From Acinetobacter lwoffii (GTDB lineage Bacteria; Pseudomonadota; Gammaproteobacteria; Pseudomonadales; Moraxellaceae), in assembly GCF_029024105.1 (NCBI RefSeq), contig NZ_CP118963.1, positions 682,001 to 746,000 of the forward strand: DNA of 64,000 nt, in the 5' to 3' direction. Numbering within the stretch: the first letter of the stretch is position 1; every line of letters starts with the position of its first letter. Positions 1-8,978 of the stretch are shown here, piece by piece. The notes below the pieces were generated by a model that saw nothing but the letters and a program-made list of their open reading frames with translations, was not told the origin of the DNA and ran no database searches. The translations under genes were made by a program, and so were the position numbers.

Positions 1-30
1 CTTCATATTGTGATGAAGGTATCACATTCA

Positions 31-1272
31 ATGTATCTCTCCCCATTATCGAAGGCCGTTTACCTTTGCTGTGCCTCTTTCATCTTAACCACGACCACTG
101 TGCATGCTGAAGCTGCTTTCAGTTCGGAAAGCCCGTGGATGCTCGGTGACTGGAACGGGCAACGTACAGCACTCCAAAATCAGGGCTATGATTTCAGTTT
201 TGGTTATACGGGTGAAATGGCAAGCTTGATTGATGCGCAAAGATCTTCAAACCATAGAACTGAATATGCGGACCAGTTTGTTTTTGGGGCACATCTGGAT
301 CTGGCAAAGATTGCAGGCTGGCAAGATACCGAAGCGCAAATTACTGTCACCCAGCGTAATGGTCAGTCACTGTCTCAAAGCACTGCTGCTTTAAACGACC
401 ATCTGAGTTCAGTGCAAGAGGTCTGGGGCCGTGGTCAAACCTGGCGTCTGACTGATTTATGGATCAAGAAAAAATTCCTGGAACAAAAACTGGATGTGAA
501 AGTCGGACGCTTTGGTGAAGGCGAAGACTTCAACAGTTTTGACTGCGATTTCCAGAATCTGGCCCTATGCGGTTCACAAGTCGGGAATTGGGTTGGCGAT
601 CAGTGGTACAACTGGCCGGTAAGCCAATGGGCTGCACGAGTCAAATACAACATTAACCCTGAATTTTATGCCCAGGTCGGTGTTTATGAATACAACCCTG
701 AGAATCTGGAACGTGGTAAAGGGTTTAATCTGAGTACGGACGGCTCCAAAGGGGCAATGCTTCCTGCAGAAGTGGTCTGGACGCCTAAACTGGGCACACA
801 AAAATTGCCAGGTGAATACCGCGCCGGTTATTACTACAGCACGGCGGAAGCTGAAGTCATTTCCAATCCAGATCAAACCGATCATCACCATGGGGGCTGG
901 ATTGTTGCCAAGCAACAATTAACTGCACATGACGGAGATGCTTCGCGTGGTTTGACCGGCTTTGTGAATGCGACAGTGCATGACTCCAAAACCAATAATG
1001 TCAGTGATATGCAAAATATCGGGCTGGTTTATAAGGGTGCAATGGATTCACGCCCTCAAGATGAAATCGCATTTGGTATTGCACGCATCAACATGAATGA
1101 CGATGTCAGTGCTGACCGTCATCAAGAAATCGATGCAGAAATTTATTATGGCTTGCATGCCACCAACTGGCTCACCATTCGCCCGAATGTGCAATATGTG
1201 CGTCACGTCGGTGCATATAAAGATGGTGAAAATGTCTGGGTGGGCGGAATCAAGTTTAATACGTCATTTTAA
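31..1272 (+). CDS. oprB: OprB-type carbohydrate-selective outer-membrane porin
   Basis: Outer-membrane beta-barrel porin that would let glucose and related sugars into the periplasm. The N-terminus is a signal peptide with a hydrophobic core and a likely cut after VHA. The mature part starts with the family-typical SPWMLGDWNGQR stretch, is rich in alternating Tyr/Trp/Gly strands, and ends in Phe, the usual outer-membrane assembly signal. The length of about 410 residues fits OprB. In-frame starts exist at 10 (GTG), 13 and 31. I chose 31 because an AAGG lies 12 nt upstream and the peptide then begins as a clean signal sequence, but the start is uncertain so near the window edge. Its neighbour gcd oxidises the same sugar in the periplasm. 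Confidence 0.85.
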   Translation: MYLSPLSKAVYLCCASFILTTTTVHAEAAFSSESPWMLGDWNGQRTALQNQGYDFSFGYTGEMASLIDAQRSSNHRTEYADQFVFGAHLDLAKIAGWQDTEAQITVTQRNGQSLSQSTAALNDHLSSVQEVWGRGQTWRLTDLWIKKKFLEQKLDVKVGRFGEGEDFNSFDCDFQNLALCGSQVGNWVGDQWYNWPVSQWAARVKYNINPEFYAQVGVYEYNPENLERGKGFNLSTDGSKGAMLPAEVVWTPKLGTQKLPGEYRAGYYYSTAEAEVISNPDQTDHHHGGWIVAKQQLTAHDGDASRGLTGFVNATVHDSKTNNVSDMQNIGLVYKGAMDSRPQDEIAFGIARINMNDDVSADRHQEIDAEIYYGLHATNWLTIRPNVQYVRHVGAYKDGENVWVGGIKFNTSF

Positions 1273-1442
1273 AATATAGTTTTTAGTTGCAAATACACTA
1301 TTGAATCTCTAGGTGCTTTGTTGCAGTAATGGGCAATGCTTGCTTAAGACATTGATGTATTTATAACTCAGAATTTAACAATAAGGGTGCTCATGCCTGT
1401 CATGTGCATGGACTTTCAAAAAAACTTTTATAGGTGTTCAAT

Positions 1443-3845
1443 ATGAATACTTCATCATCAGGTTCAGTACTGAAAACGATTTTAGCGGTCATTGCCGCTG
1501 TTTTCGGTATAGGACTGCTGATTGGAGGGATTTATCTTGCAGTGCTGGGTGGGTCTTGGTACTACATCATTGCAGGTATTCTCTTTATTGCGACCGCAGT
1601 TCTCTTGTATAAACGAAAAAGTGCTGCACTCCTTGTTTATGCCATATTCGTTTTGGCGACAGTGGTGTGGGGGCTGTGGGAAGTCGGTTCAGATTTCTTT
1701 GCACTTGCGCCGCGTTTAGATATTTTAGGGCTGTTTGGTCTGGCCCTGCTGATTCCGGCAGTAACACGTGGCTTTGATCAAAGCAAAGGTGCGAAAATTG
1801 CCTTGGGTGCTTCATTGGCCATTACTATTGCCGTCATGATTTATGCTGTATTTAATGACCCGCAAGAAATTCGCGGTGAATTAAAATCCCAGCAGCCTGC
1901 AACTCACCAGCCAATTCCCGGTGTGGCAGATGAAGACTGGCCTGCTTATGGTCGTACCCAGTCCGGTTTACGGTATTCACCGTTAAAGCAGATTAATACT
2001 GAAAATGTCAAAGATTTGCAGGTGGCTTGGGAATATCACACGGGCGAATTCAAGACTGAAAATGACTCGGGTGAAACCACCAATCAGGTTACCCCAATCA
2101 AGGTGGGTGACAACATGTACATCTGTACCACTCACCAGAAATTGACTGCGCTTGATCCGGCAACAGGTAAGGCGAAATGGACCTATGATCCAAAGCTGAA
2201 AGCTGATCATACCTATCAGCATTTAACCTGTCGTGGCGTGTCTTATTATGATGTCAACAATACGGCTGGTTTTGAAAGCAGTCTCGCTGCGAAAAAAAGC
2301 AGCTCTGCTGAATGTCCACAAAAAGTCATTTTACCGGTCAATGATGGGCGTTTAGTGGCGGTCAATGCGACCACCGGTAAAGTCTGTTCTGATTTTGGTA
2401 AAAATGGCGAAGTCGATCTGCAAAAAGATATGCCATTCCCATATCCAGGCGGTTATATTCCAACCTCACCGCCTGTAGTAACCGGCACTACGATCATTAT
2501 TGCGGGTTCAACTACAGATAACTATTCAACTGAAGAGCCGTCAGGTGTGATCCGTGGTTATGATGTCAATACCGGTGAACTGCTTTGGGTATTTGACACA
2601 GGCGCTGAAGATCCGAATTTGATTCCTGCACCGGGTCAAAAATTTGTACATAATTCACCTAATGCATGGGCACCTTTGGCCTATGATGCAGAGCTGGATA
2701 TCGTCTACGTACCAACGGGTGTCGGTACACCGGATATTTACGGTGGTCACCGGACTGAACTGGACGAGCGTTATGCCAACTCGATGCTGGCCCTGAATGC
2801 GACGACCGGTAAGCTGGTATGGAACTTCCAGACTACCCATCATGATTTGTGGGATATGGACGTACCTTCACAGCCGACATTGACCGAGATTAAAGACAAA
2901 AACGGCAATATGGTTCCAGCCATTTATGTCTTGACCAAAACCGGGAATGCTTTTGTGCTGGATCGTCGTAATGGTAAAGCCATTGTACCGATTACCGAGA
3001 AACCGGTACCACAATCTGTGAAACGCGGTCCTCAAACTAAAGGCGAGTTCTATTCTAAGACTCAACCGTTCTCTGATTTTAACCTAGCGCCACAAGATAA
3101 ACTGACCGATAAACAGATGTGGGGTGCGACCATGTTCGACCAGTTGGTCTGCCGTGTTGCGTTCCACAAATTGAATTACGATGGCATTTATACCCCACCT
3201 TCTGAAAATGGGACGCTGGTCTTCCCGGGTAACCTGGGTGTGTTTGAATGGGGTGGTATGTCGGTGAATCCGGACCGTCAAATTGCACTGACCAACCCGA
3301 TTGGCCTGCCATTTGTATCAAAACTGATTCCTCAAGATCCGAACCGTCCTAAGACGGCTAAAGGTGCAGGCACAGAAGCCGGCGTTCAACCGATGTATGG
3401 CGTGCCTTATGGCGTTGAAATCAGTGCGTTCCTGTCTCCGTTTGGGCTGCCGTGTAAACAGCCATCATGGGGCTTTGTTGCAGGTGTGGACTTAAATACT
3501 CATGAAGTGGCCTGGAAACGCCGTATCGGTACCATTCGTGACAGTATGCCAGGCATTCCATTGCCGCCATTCAAAATGGGTGTGCCGATGCTGGGTGGAC
3601 CTATTTCAACTGCGGGCAACGTGATGTTTGTGGGTGGAACTCAAGATAACTACATCCGTGCCATTAACGTGAACAACGGTGATGAACTATGGAAAGGTCG
3701 TCTACCTGCAGGTGGTCAGGCTACGCCAATGACCTATGAAGCCAATGGTAAGCAATATGTGGTCATTATGGCCGGTGGTCATGGTTCCTTTGGCACCAAA
3801 ATGGGCGACTCTCTGGTGGCTTATGCCTTGCCAGACAATAAATAG
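1443..3845 (+). CDS. gcd: Membrane-bound PQQ-dependent glucose dehydrogenase
   Basis: Quinoprotein that oxidises glucose to gluconolactone on the periplasmic side of the inner membrane and passes electrons to ubiquinone. The first ~145 residues form about five hydrophobic helices (the membrane anchor), followed by a large PQQ beta-propeller domain with repeated ATGK-type propeller motifs and the DEDWPAYGRTQSG entry typical of the family. From the ATG at 1443 the protein has 800 residues, the size of the known Acinetobacter membrane enzyme. That ATG is preferred over the upstream GTG (1434) because an AGG lies 8 nt before it. A hairpin terminator follows. The flanking porin and PqqU-like receptor support sugar and cofactor supply. 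Confidence 0.93.
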   Translation: MNTSSSGSVLKTILAVIAAVFGIGLLIGGIYLAVLGGSWYYIIAGILFIATAVLLYKRKSAALLVYAIFVLATVVWGLWEVGSDFFALAPRLDILGLFGLALLIPAVTRGFDQSKGAKIALGASLAITIAVMIYAVFNDPQEIRGELKSQQPATHQPIPGVADEDWPAYGRTQSGLRYSPLKQINTENVKDLQVAWEYHTGEFKTENDSGETTNQVTPIKVGDNMYICTTHQKLTALDPATGKAKWTYDPKLKADHTYQHLTCRGVSYYDVNNTAGFESSLAAKKSSSAECPQKVILPVNDGRLVAVNATTGKVCSDFGKNGEVDLQKDMPFPYPGGYIPTSPPVVTGTTIIIAGSTTDNYSTEEPSGVIRGYDVNTGELLWVFDTGAEDPNLIPAPGQKFVHNSPNAWAPLAYDAELDIVYVPTGVGTPDIYGGHRTELDERYANSMLALNATTGKLVWNFQTTHHDLWDMDVPSQPTLTEIKDKNGNMVPAIYVLTKTGNAFVLDRRNGKAIVPITEKPVPQSVKRGPQTKGEFYSKTQPFSDFNLAPQDKLTDKQMWGATMFDQLVCRVAFHKLNYDGIYTPPSENGTLVFPGNLGVFEWGGMSVNPDRQIALTNPIGLPFVSKLIPQDPNRPKTAKGAGTEAGVQPMYGVPYGVEISAFLSPFGLPCKQPSWGFVAGVDLNTHEVAWKRRIGTIRDSMPGIPLPPFKMGVPMLGGPISTAGNVMFVGGTQDNYIRAINVNNGDELWKGRLPAGGQATPMTYEANGKQYVVIMAGGHGSFGTKMGDSLVAYALPDNK

Positions 3846-3869
3846 TTGAACCTTTAATTAAGTATGAAG

Positions 3870-3893
3870 AAGCCTGATTCGTCAGGCTTTTTT
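3870..3893 (+). terminator. Intrinsic terminator after gcd
   Basis: An 8-bp perfect stem (AAGCCTGA / TCAGGCTT) with a TTCG tetraloop is followed by a T-run, 25 bp after the gcd stop. Confidence 0.9.
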
Positions 3894-4236
3894 ATACGCT
3901 ATTGTTGAATGCCTACATCGAGTTTTAAGGACACAGAGAAATGATGTTGATTTGTTTCTGAAAGCTCAATTTTATTCAGATCACATTAAAATAATATTCT
4001 TTGTATATGGCTGATTTTCAGTGCTATTCAGATAAAGGACTAATCAAGTCTGAATTTACCGAACACAGAATTTTAAGCTCAAAGTTTTTCTATCCATTGA
4101 GCGAACTATATGTCATCGAATCAACGCATTTATTGGATATCGATGCTTAAAACAAAATGAATTGAATCATGAGATGTACGCCATCTCGATAAGGTATTTG
4201 CCGCATTAAACCACTTTCAAATAAGGCCTGTCATTT
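3894..4236. other. 343-bp intergenic region upstream of the TonB receptor
   Basis: AT-rich spacer between the gcd terminator and the receptor gene. It presumably holds the receptor promoter. I looked for a Fur-type palindrome and saw none, which fits a receptor that is not iron-regulated. I see no convincing ORF. Confidence 0.5.
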
Positions 4237-6414
4237 ATGTATCAAAGCCCGAAACTTCCATTTGTGAGATCGACCTTGTCCTGCCTGATTGCTTGCGTAG
4301 GTCAGAATATTTATGCAGAAAATGACACACAAGAAGTCCAAAGGTTAGACACGATTGTCATTCAAGCGACCCGTACCGATCGGGAGCGATTGACCACACC
4401 GGCGTCAGTGTATTATCTAAATCAAGAACAAGATAACAGTATGAATGTGAACCTTTCAGAAACATTAAAAGGCGTTCCGGGATTACAGTTAAATAACCGT
4501 GAAAACTATGCCCAGGACCTACAAATTTCGATGCGAGGCTTTGGCGCTCGCTCCAGTTTTGGTGTGCGTGGTGTGCGTTTATATGTAGATGGAATCCCTG
4601 CAACAATGCCGGATGGGCAGGGGCAAACCTCGAATATTGATTTGAATAGTCTGGATCATATTGAAGTATTGGGTGGTGCATTTTCATCACTGTATGGCAA
4701 CTCTTCCGGTGGGACGATTTTAACCACCACGCGAGAGGGGCAAGGTGCTGACTCGATTGAACTGGGGCATTCTGCAGGGAGCCAGAACAAAGGGCAGACC
4801 AAGCTGGTTTTGCAAGGCGGTGCAGAAAATGCCGATGAACCAGCTTATATCATTAGCTCCTCTTATTTTGATACTGACGGTTTTCGGGAGCATAGCGGCG
4901 CGCATAAAGTGCTGAGCAATGCCAAGCTGACCTGGGATCTGGAAGATGGCTCTAAAATCAACTGGATGAATAACTATGTCAAAATTGCAGCGGATGATCC
5001 GGGCGGTTTAACCCGAGAGCAGAGGAAGGCCAATCCTAAACAGGTAGTAAAAAATGTATTAGATTTCAATGCGCGCAAAGAAATTGAACAGGTTCAAACG
5101 GGTCTAACCTGGAATAAACCGATCAATGACCAGCATGAACTGTATGGTATGGCCTATTGGGGACAGCGTGAAGTTACACAATATCAGTCTATTCCGAAGT
5201 GTGCATATGTGAAAGATACGAATATTTGTATTCCTAGGACTATTCAGCAGGCAGCAAACCACCCGGGTGGTGTAATTGACTTTAACCGTAATTTTTATGG
5301 GACAGATTTACGCTGGACAGGTAAGGATATTCTGCCCAATACTAAACTGATTGCTGGTGTCGCCATTGATGCCATGTCTGAAGATCGTAAAGGCTATCAA
5401 AATTTTTTAGGTGATCGCTTGGGGGTTAAAGGTGAACTGCGTCGAGATGAAGACAATACCCTATGGAATTTAGATCCGTATTTGCAAGCTTCTTATCACT
5501 TTGCTCCCGATTGGACATTGGATGTCGGCCTGCGCTATAGCAATGTACATTTCAAATCTAAAGACAAGTTTCTTGCGAATGGCGATAATTCAGGTAAAAC
5601 CGATTATCAGAAATTATTGCCATCCATGGCCTTAAGCTGGCAGATTTTACCTGAGCTGATGACTTATGCCAGTTATGCACAAGGCTTTGAAACACCGACC
5701 TTTACCGAAATGTCTTATCCTGCAAATACTGCAGAAAACCGTAGCTTCAGTTTAAAAGCAGCAGAAAGTGAAACCTATGAGATGGGATTAAAGTCTGTAA
5801 GTACATTAGGTGATTTTACTGTTGCTATTTTCCAAACCCAAACTGAGAATGATATTGTCTCTGCAGAAAATGATAATGGTCGCTCTACTTTCCGTAATGC
5901 CGATAAAACTTTAAGAGAAGGTGTTGAACTCTCCTGGAACAAAAACCTTTGGCGTGATCTCACTGCTCAAGCCAGCTATAGCTATATAGATGCAACTTTT
6001 GATGCAGATATTCCTGAAATTTTAAATCAGAATGGCAGTATTGCAGTGTCGAGAGTTGAATCAGGAAACTATATTCCGGGGATTGCCAAAAATCAGGCAT
6101 TTTTAAGTTTAGGCTGGAAACCTGAAAATGGTTTGAGTGCGGGTTTAGACGTGCGTTACTCAGATCGTATTTATGTCAATGATACCAATACTGAATATGC
6201 GCCAAGCTACACAGTCGCTGGTGCCAATGTAGGTTATCACTGGAAAATGCAAGATTGGGCGGTGAATACTTTTGCGCGTGTCGATAACCTGTTTGATAAA
6301 GATTATTCTGGTTCGGTGATTGTTAATGAAAGTAGTAGACCAGAAGGACGTTATTATGAGCCGGCAGAAGGGCGGAACTGGAGCGCTGGTCTGAGTGTGA
6401 CAAAAGAATTTTAA
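4237..6414 (+). CDS. pqqU: TonB-dependent receptor resembling YncD/PqqU (PQQ uptake)
   Basis: Outer-membrane TonB-dependent transporter. After a short signal peptide there is a TonB-box-like DTIVIQATR (about residues 38-46), then a plug domain and a 22-strand barrel ending in Phe. It shares long stretches with E. coli YncD, recently shown to import PQQ and renamed PqqU: LYVDGIPATMPDGQGQTSNI in the plug, WNLDPYLQ and QSIP in the barrel, and SVIVNES plus GRYYEP near the end. This comparison is from memory. At 725 residues it is close to YncD (about 700). It stands alone, has its own terminator, and follows gcd, whose cofactor is PQQ. Substrate is therefore inferred from both sequence and context; another small ligand remains possible. 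Confidence 0.8.
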   Translation: MYQSPKLPFVRSTLSCLIACVGQNIYAENDTQEVQRLDTIVIQATRTDRERLTTPASVYYLNQEQDNSMNVNLSETLKGVPGLQLNNRENYAQDLQISMRGFGARSSFGVRGVRLYVDGIPATMPDGQGQTSNIDLNSLDHIEVLGGAFSSLYGNSSGGTILTTTREGQGADSIELGHSAGSQNKGQTKLVLQGGAENADEPAYIISSSYFDTDGFREHSGAHKVLSNAKLTWDLEDGSKINWMNNYVKIAADDPGGLTREQRKANPKQVVKNVLDFNARKEIEQVQTGLTWNKPINDQHELYGMAYWGQREVTQYQSIPKCAYVKDTNICIPRTIQQAANHPGGVIDFNRNFYGTDLRWTGKDILPNTKLIAGVAIDAMSEDRKGYQNFLGDRLGVKGELRRDEDNTLWNLDPYLQASYHFAPDWTLDVGLRYSNVHFKSKDKFLANGDNSGKTDYQKLLPSMALSWQILPELMTYASYAQGFETPTFTEMSYPANTAENRSFSLKAAESETYEMGLKSVSTLGDFTVAIFQTQTENDIVSAENDNGRSTFRNADKTLREGVELSWNKNLWRDLTAQASYSYIDATFDADIPEILNQNGSIAVSRVESGNYIPGIAKNQAFLSLGWKPENGLSAGLDVRYSDRIYVNDTNTEYAPSYTVAGANVGYHWKMQDWAVNTFARVDNLFDKDYSGSVIVNESSRPEGRYYEPAEGRNWSAGLSVTKEF

Positions 6415-6451
6415 TTGAAATGATTTAGGGCTGTTAAATTTTCAAAAAACA

Positions 6452-6480
6452 AAATCCCGCTTCCTGAGTGGGATTTTTTA
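6452..6480 (+). terminator. Intrinsic terminator after the PqqU-like receptor
   Basis: A 10-bp stem with one G-T pair (AAATCCCGCT / AGTGGGATTT), a TCCTG loop and a T-run, 38 bp after the receptor stop. Confidence 0.88.
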
Positions 6481-6523
6481 ATATTTAAGTTTTGAAAAGT
6501 TGATCAGATGATTTGAGATAAAA

Positions 6524-6682
6524 CTAGATCTTTTGTTGATTCACCCGTTTCGATAATTCCTCGGCACTTTCCACCCGTTCAGAATATCGATTGTTGAGAT
6601 CAGCAGACTGAACTTGGTGTGAGATTGTGTCGACCATCAGAAGTTGTTTTAGATATTCTTTCTGCTCCGCAGCGCGCAGCTT
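6524..6682 (-). pseudogene. 3' fragment of a truncated protein gene
   Basis: On the minus strand an open frame of about 52 codons with protein-like composition (EQKEYLKQLLMVDTISHQVQ in the middle, then an SERVESAEELSKRV helix) ends at a TAG at 6526-6524. It has no usable start: it is closed upstream by a TAA at 6685-6683. It looks like the C-terminal remainder of a helical protein, probably cut by an old rearrangement. I do not recognise the parent. It may also be chance, since it is short. Confidence 0.35.
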
Positions 6683-6771
6683 TTAGTATGGAAAATGAGG
6701 AAATGATTATTGATGAAGCAGGGAATCGGTTGAAATAAATTTCAGAATTTAAGCAGATCAATCAGATCATA

Positions 6772-6798
6772 AAAAAGCCACCGCAGGGGTGGCTTTTT
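6772..6798. terminator. Bidirectional terminator, probably the displaced nrdB terminator
   Basis: An 11-bp perfect stem AAAAAGCCACC / GGTGGCTTTTT with A- and T-runs on both sides, so it can work on either strand. If the transposon (6841-24400) is removed, this hairpin falls roughly 60 bp beyond the nrdB stop in the right orientation to end nrdB transcription. That is an inference from the reconstructed empty site. Confidence 0.75.
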
Positions 6799-6808
6799 AT
6801 TTAAAGTT

Positions 6809-6833
6809 AAAATGACAGATGTCGTGTCATTTT
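6809..6833. repeat. Inverted repeat with transposon-end-like core, just outside the left end
   Basis: AAAATGACA at 6809-6817 and TGTCATTTT at 6825-6833 form a perfect 9-bp inverted repeat around a 7-nt spacer. The left arm continues as TGACAGAT, identical to the first eight bases of the transposon end at 6842. It may be the scar of an earlier insertion at the same site, a spare end, or part of the host site. Confidence 0.6.
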
Positions 6834-6839
6834 ACGTTA

Positions 6840-6861
6840 AATGACAGATAATGTGAGATTT
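6840..6861. repeat. Left terminal inverted repeat of the Tn7-like element
   Basis: This 22-bp sequence, with core TGACAGATAATGTGAG, is perfectly inverted at 24380-24401. The pair brackets the tns genes and their cargo. The outermost bases after the shared A residues are TG...CA. No clean 5-bp target duplication is visible outside it. Confidence 0.88.
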
Positions 6862-6897
6862 ATTTGATTAAATAAATCAATTATTTATTAGTTTTTT

Positions 6898-6974
6898 TGA
6901 CATTCAATCTTAACGAGGTTTTGACACATAAGTTAAGATTTTCTGAGAATCTCTGACACATAAGTTAAGATTTT
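6898..6974. repeat. Array of probable TnsB-binding repeats, left end
   Basis: TGACATTCAATCTTAACG at 6898-6915 is followed by two identical 21-bp copies starting TGACACATAAGTTAAG at 6922-6942 and 6954-6974, phased by 32 bp. All start with the TGACA found at the transposon tip. The last copy overlaps the end of tniQ. Arrays of 20-odd-bp TnsB sites at the ends are typical of Tn7-like elements. Confidence 0.75.
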
Positions 6975-8974
6975 TTTTGATTACTTTTATAGCCATAACC
7001 GGCTTCGAGTAATTTATCAACGTCCTCCCGTAAGAATAGTCGGACCGAATAAAATTTATTGCCATGAAATTTAGGCTTAATTAATCCCTGAGTTACTAGA
7101 TTAGTCATATGCGTGCGATGCATACCTAAATAGTCATTAGCCTCTGAAGCTGTAAAATACTCTTGGTGAATCTTCATGGCTTTATCAAACTCAGTTTTGG
7201 AGAAGGACCGCCAATATCCAATATGTCGAAGTTTTAAATGACCTGTCATAATCCAATTTTTTTCAAGTTGGTCATATGAGCAATCTAATGCATTGAGTAC
7301 CACCTCTATATCAACATACGTAGGATCATTCTTTTGTTGAATTAAATTGTCGATACTTCTTCTCGGAATACGATAAGGACGTATCTCTAAATTTTCTACG
7401 TTAAGCCATTTATGTTGAATAAGTTGAGCTGTTTGAGATGGGGAAATACCTAGAAGTTTAGCTGCTTCACTAAGGCTTATATAAGCATCATTTTTCCTCT
7501 TATCTACAATTCCAGCTTTTTTACGCCCTGAATTATTTTTATAAGTAACTATATTTTCAATCATGGACTTATCTAAATGCTTTATATCTTTTCTTGCATA
7601 ATAGGCTGGATAAAGTTTGTTTATATATATTGGTTCAATATTTAAACTTGCAAGCTTGGCTCTTAGTGTGAGATGAGAAACGTCCAAGTATTCAGCAAGT
7701 GGACTTAAAAAAATATATTTTTTATGAAAACTATTAACAAATTCTTTGGAAAGACAATATTGAGTATAATGATTTAGATATTTCTTAGTCGTTGGAATAT
7801 CTGGTATTTTAAGAAATAAACGTGCATTACGATTATTGATATTTAGTATTTCCATAATTTCCGGAATAGTAAAATAATCATTAGATTCATCGTTTTGTGG
7901 GGGTGGACGATGATATGTATATGTGCCATTGATGTTTTTCTTTTCATTAATTAGCCATTCCTCAAGTATAGAAGCAGGAAAATTAGTTCTATCACTTACA
8001 CTGAGTTGATCGTGATATAAAATTCCCGCCTTCAGTCTTTTATGAAATGCTGCAAAACTAACCCCAAGTATATGAGTAGCTTCTTTCTTATTAAATTTCC
8101 GTCTAATACATTTTGAGGATGGAAAGTTATAATCTCTAAAATAACTTAGAATTTTATTGAGAATAGGTTTAAATCTAGATTTATTTCCTAAAAAGGGAAG
8201 AAGTTGAATTCTTGGATGAGCATAATTTAGGTTATTTTTGATCATATTTATAAGAGTAGAAATAAATTTATCTTCATTATGAAAATATTCATGACATAAA
8301 TTTAAAATATAAGATTGGCTTTTTAATATTTCTAAGTTGGAAAAATACTTAGATAAAGCTGTCCAGATATCAAAAAAAATTTCATTAAAAGTTTCATTAG
8401 TCCCCGGGAAACGATCTAAGAACCATGTATTAATCTGGATATCTTCTAATGTAGATTGCTGCTTTTGGCTCTTACGTAAATCAAAAGTACAAGTTGGACA
8501 TTCAAATAATGATTTTCGGCTAGTTTCTAATGGATTGTCGCATTCAGGACATTTTTCTATCAAATCAATATGGTGATCTAGACAAACTGTTAAGGGGGTT
8601 AATAACCAATTTTTCTTCCAATACCCCTTATCTTCTAAACAGGATGAGCAAAATTTATTGAGGCCAATATCAAGTAATTTACGATGGATTACTTGAGTTT
8701 TCGTCCAGAAGAAATTTTGAAATGTTGGAGGAGTCTTTTTTATTACCAGATTTAGTAAGTCATCAGAAAGTTCCAACCGTTCAATAACTTGCTTAAACTT
8801 ATCTTCATTGGTAAATAATGGATCATATGATTTTTTATATATGGGAATACCTGCGCTGTTTAGCATTTGCTCAGGAGATTCATATCCATTTATATATGAA
8901 GCTCTAAGGAGAAAGCTTGCTAAAAATTCATCAGGGAATGGAATTGGAGTATGGGATAGAGATAATTTTTTCAT
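6965..8974 (-). CDS. tniQ: TniQ/TnsD-family target-selection protein
   Basis: Transposon target selector that would bind a chromosomal site and recruit TnsC. The first ~170 residues carry the TniQ pattern with two zinc-ribbon-like clusters: C109/C112/C131/H134 and C142/C145/C159/C162. The rest contains several helix-turn-helix-like stretches, e.g. EAAKLLGISPSQTAQLIQ and EANDYLGMHRTHMTNLV near the C-terminus. At 669 residues it is longer than Tn7 TnsD (about 508), and the repeated DNA-binding modules suit recognition of a long specific site. It starts 4 bp after tnsC and ends inside a TnsB repeat at the left end. The insertion point next to nrdB suggests the nrdB 3' end as its target; this is untested. 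Confidence 0.87.
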   Translation of the reverse strand: MKKLSLSHTPIPFPDEFLASFLLRASYINGYESPEQMLNSAGIPIYKKSYDPLFTNEDKFKQVIERLELSDDLLNLVIKKTPPTFQNFFWTKTQVIHRKLLDIGLNKFCSSCLEDKGYWKKNWLLTPLTVCLDHHIDLIEKCPECDNPLETSRKSLFECPTCTFDLRKSQKQQSTLEDIQINTWFLDRFPGTNETFNEIFFDIWTALSKYFSNLEILKSQSYILNLCHEYFHNEDKFISTLINMIKNNLNYAHPRIQLLPFLGNKSRFKPILNKILSYFRDYNFPSSKCIRRKFNKKEATHILGVSFAAFHKRLKAGILYHDQLSVSDRTNFPASILEEWLINEKKNINGTYTYHRPPPQNDESNDYFTIPEIMEILNINNRNARLFLKIPDIPTTKKYLNHYTQYCLSKEFVNSFHKKYIFLSPLAEYLDVSHLTLRAKLASLNIEPIYINKLYPAYYARKDIKHLDKSMIENIVTYKNNSGRKKAGIVDKRKNDAYISLSEAAKLLGISPSQTAQLIQHKWLNVENLEIRPYRIPRRSIDNLIQQKNDPTYVDIEVVLNALDCSYDQLEKNWIMTGHLKLRHIGYWRSFSKTEFDKAMKIHQEYFTASEANDYLGMHRTHMTNLVTQGLIKPKFHGNKFYSVRLFLREDVDKLLEAGYGYKSNQKKS

Positions 8975-8978
8975 GGTT

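Noticed and set aside
3894..4236. Fur box before the TonB receptor
   Set aside because: No sequence close to the 19-bp Fur consensus was seen.
6813..6840. Alternative left tip of the transposon at 6813
   Set aside because: The right end matches the copy at 6840-6861 perfectly for 22 bp but matches the 6813 copy only over its first eight or so bases.
6836..6840. Target-site duplication next to the ends
   Set aside because: The five bases outside the left end do not match those outside the right end in any nearby register, so no duplication is claimed.
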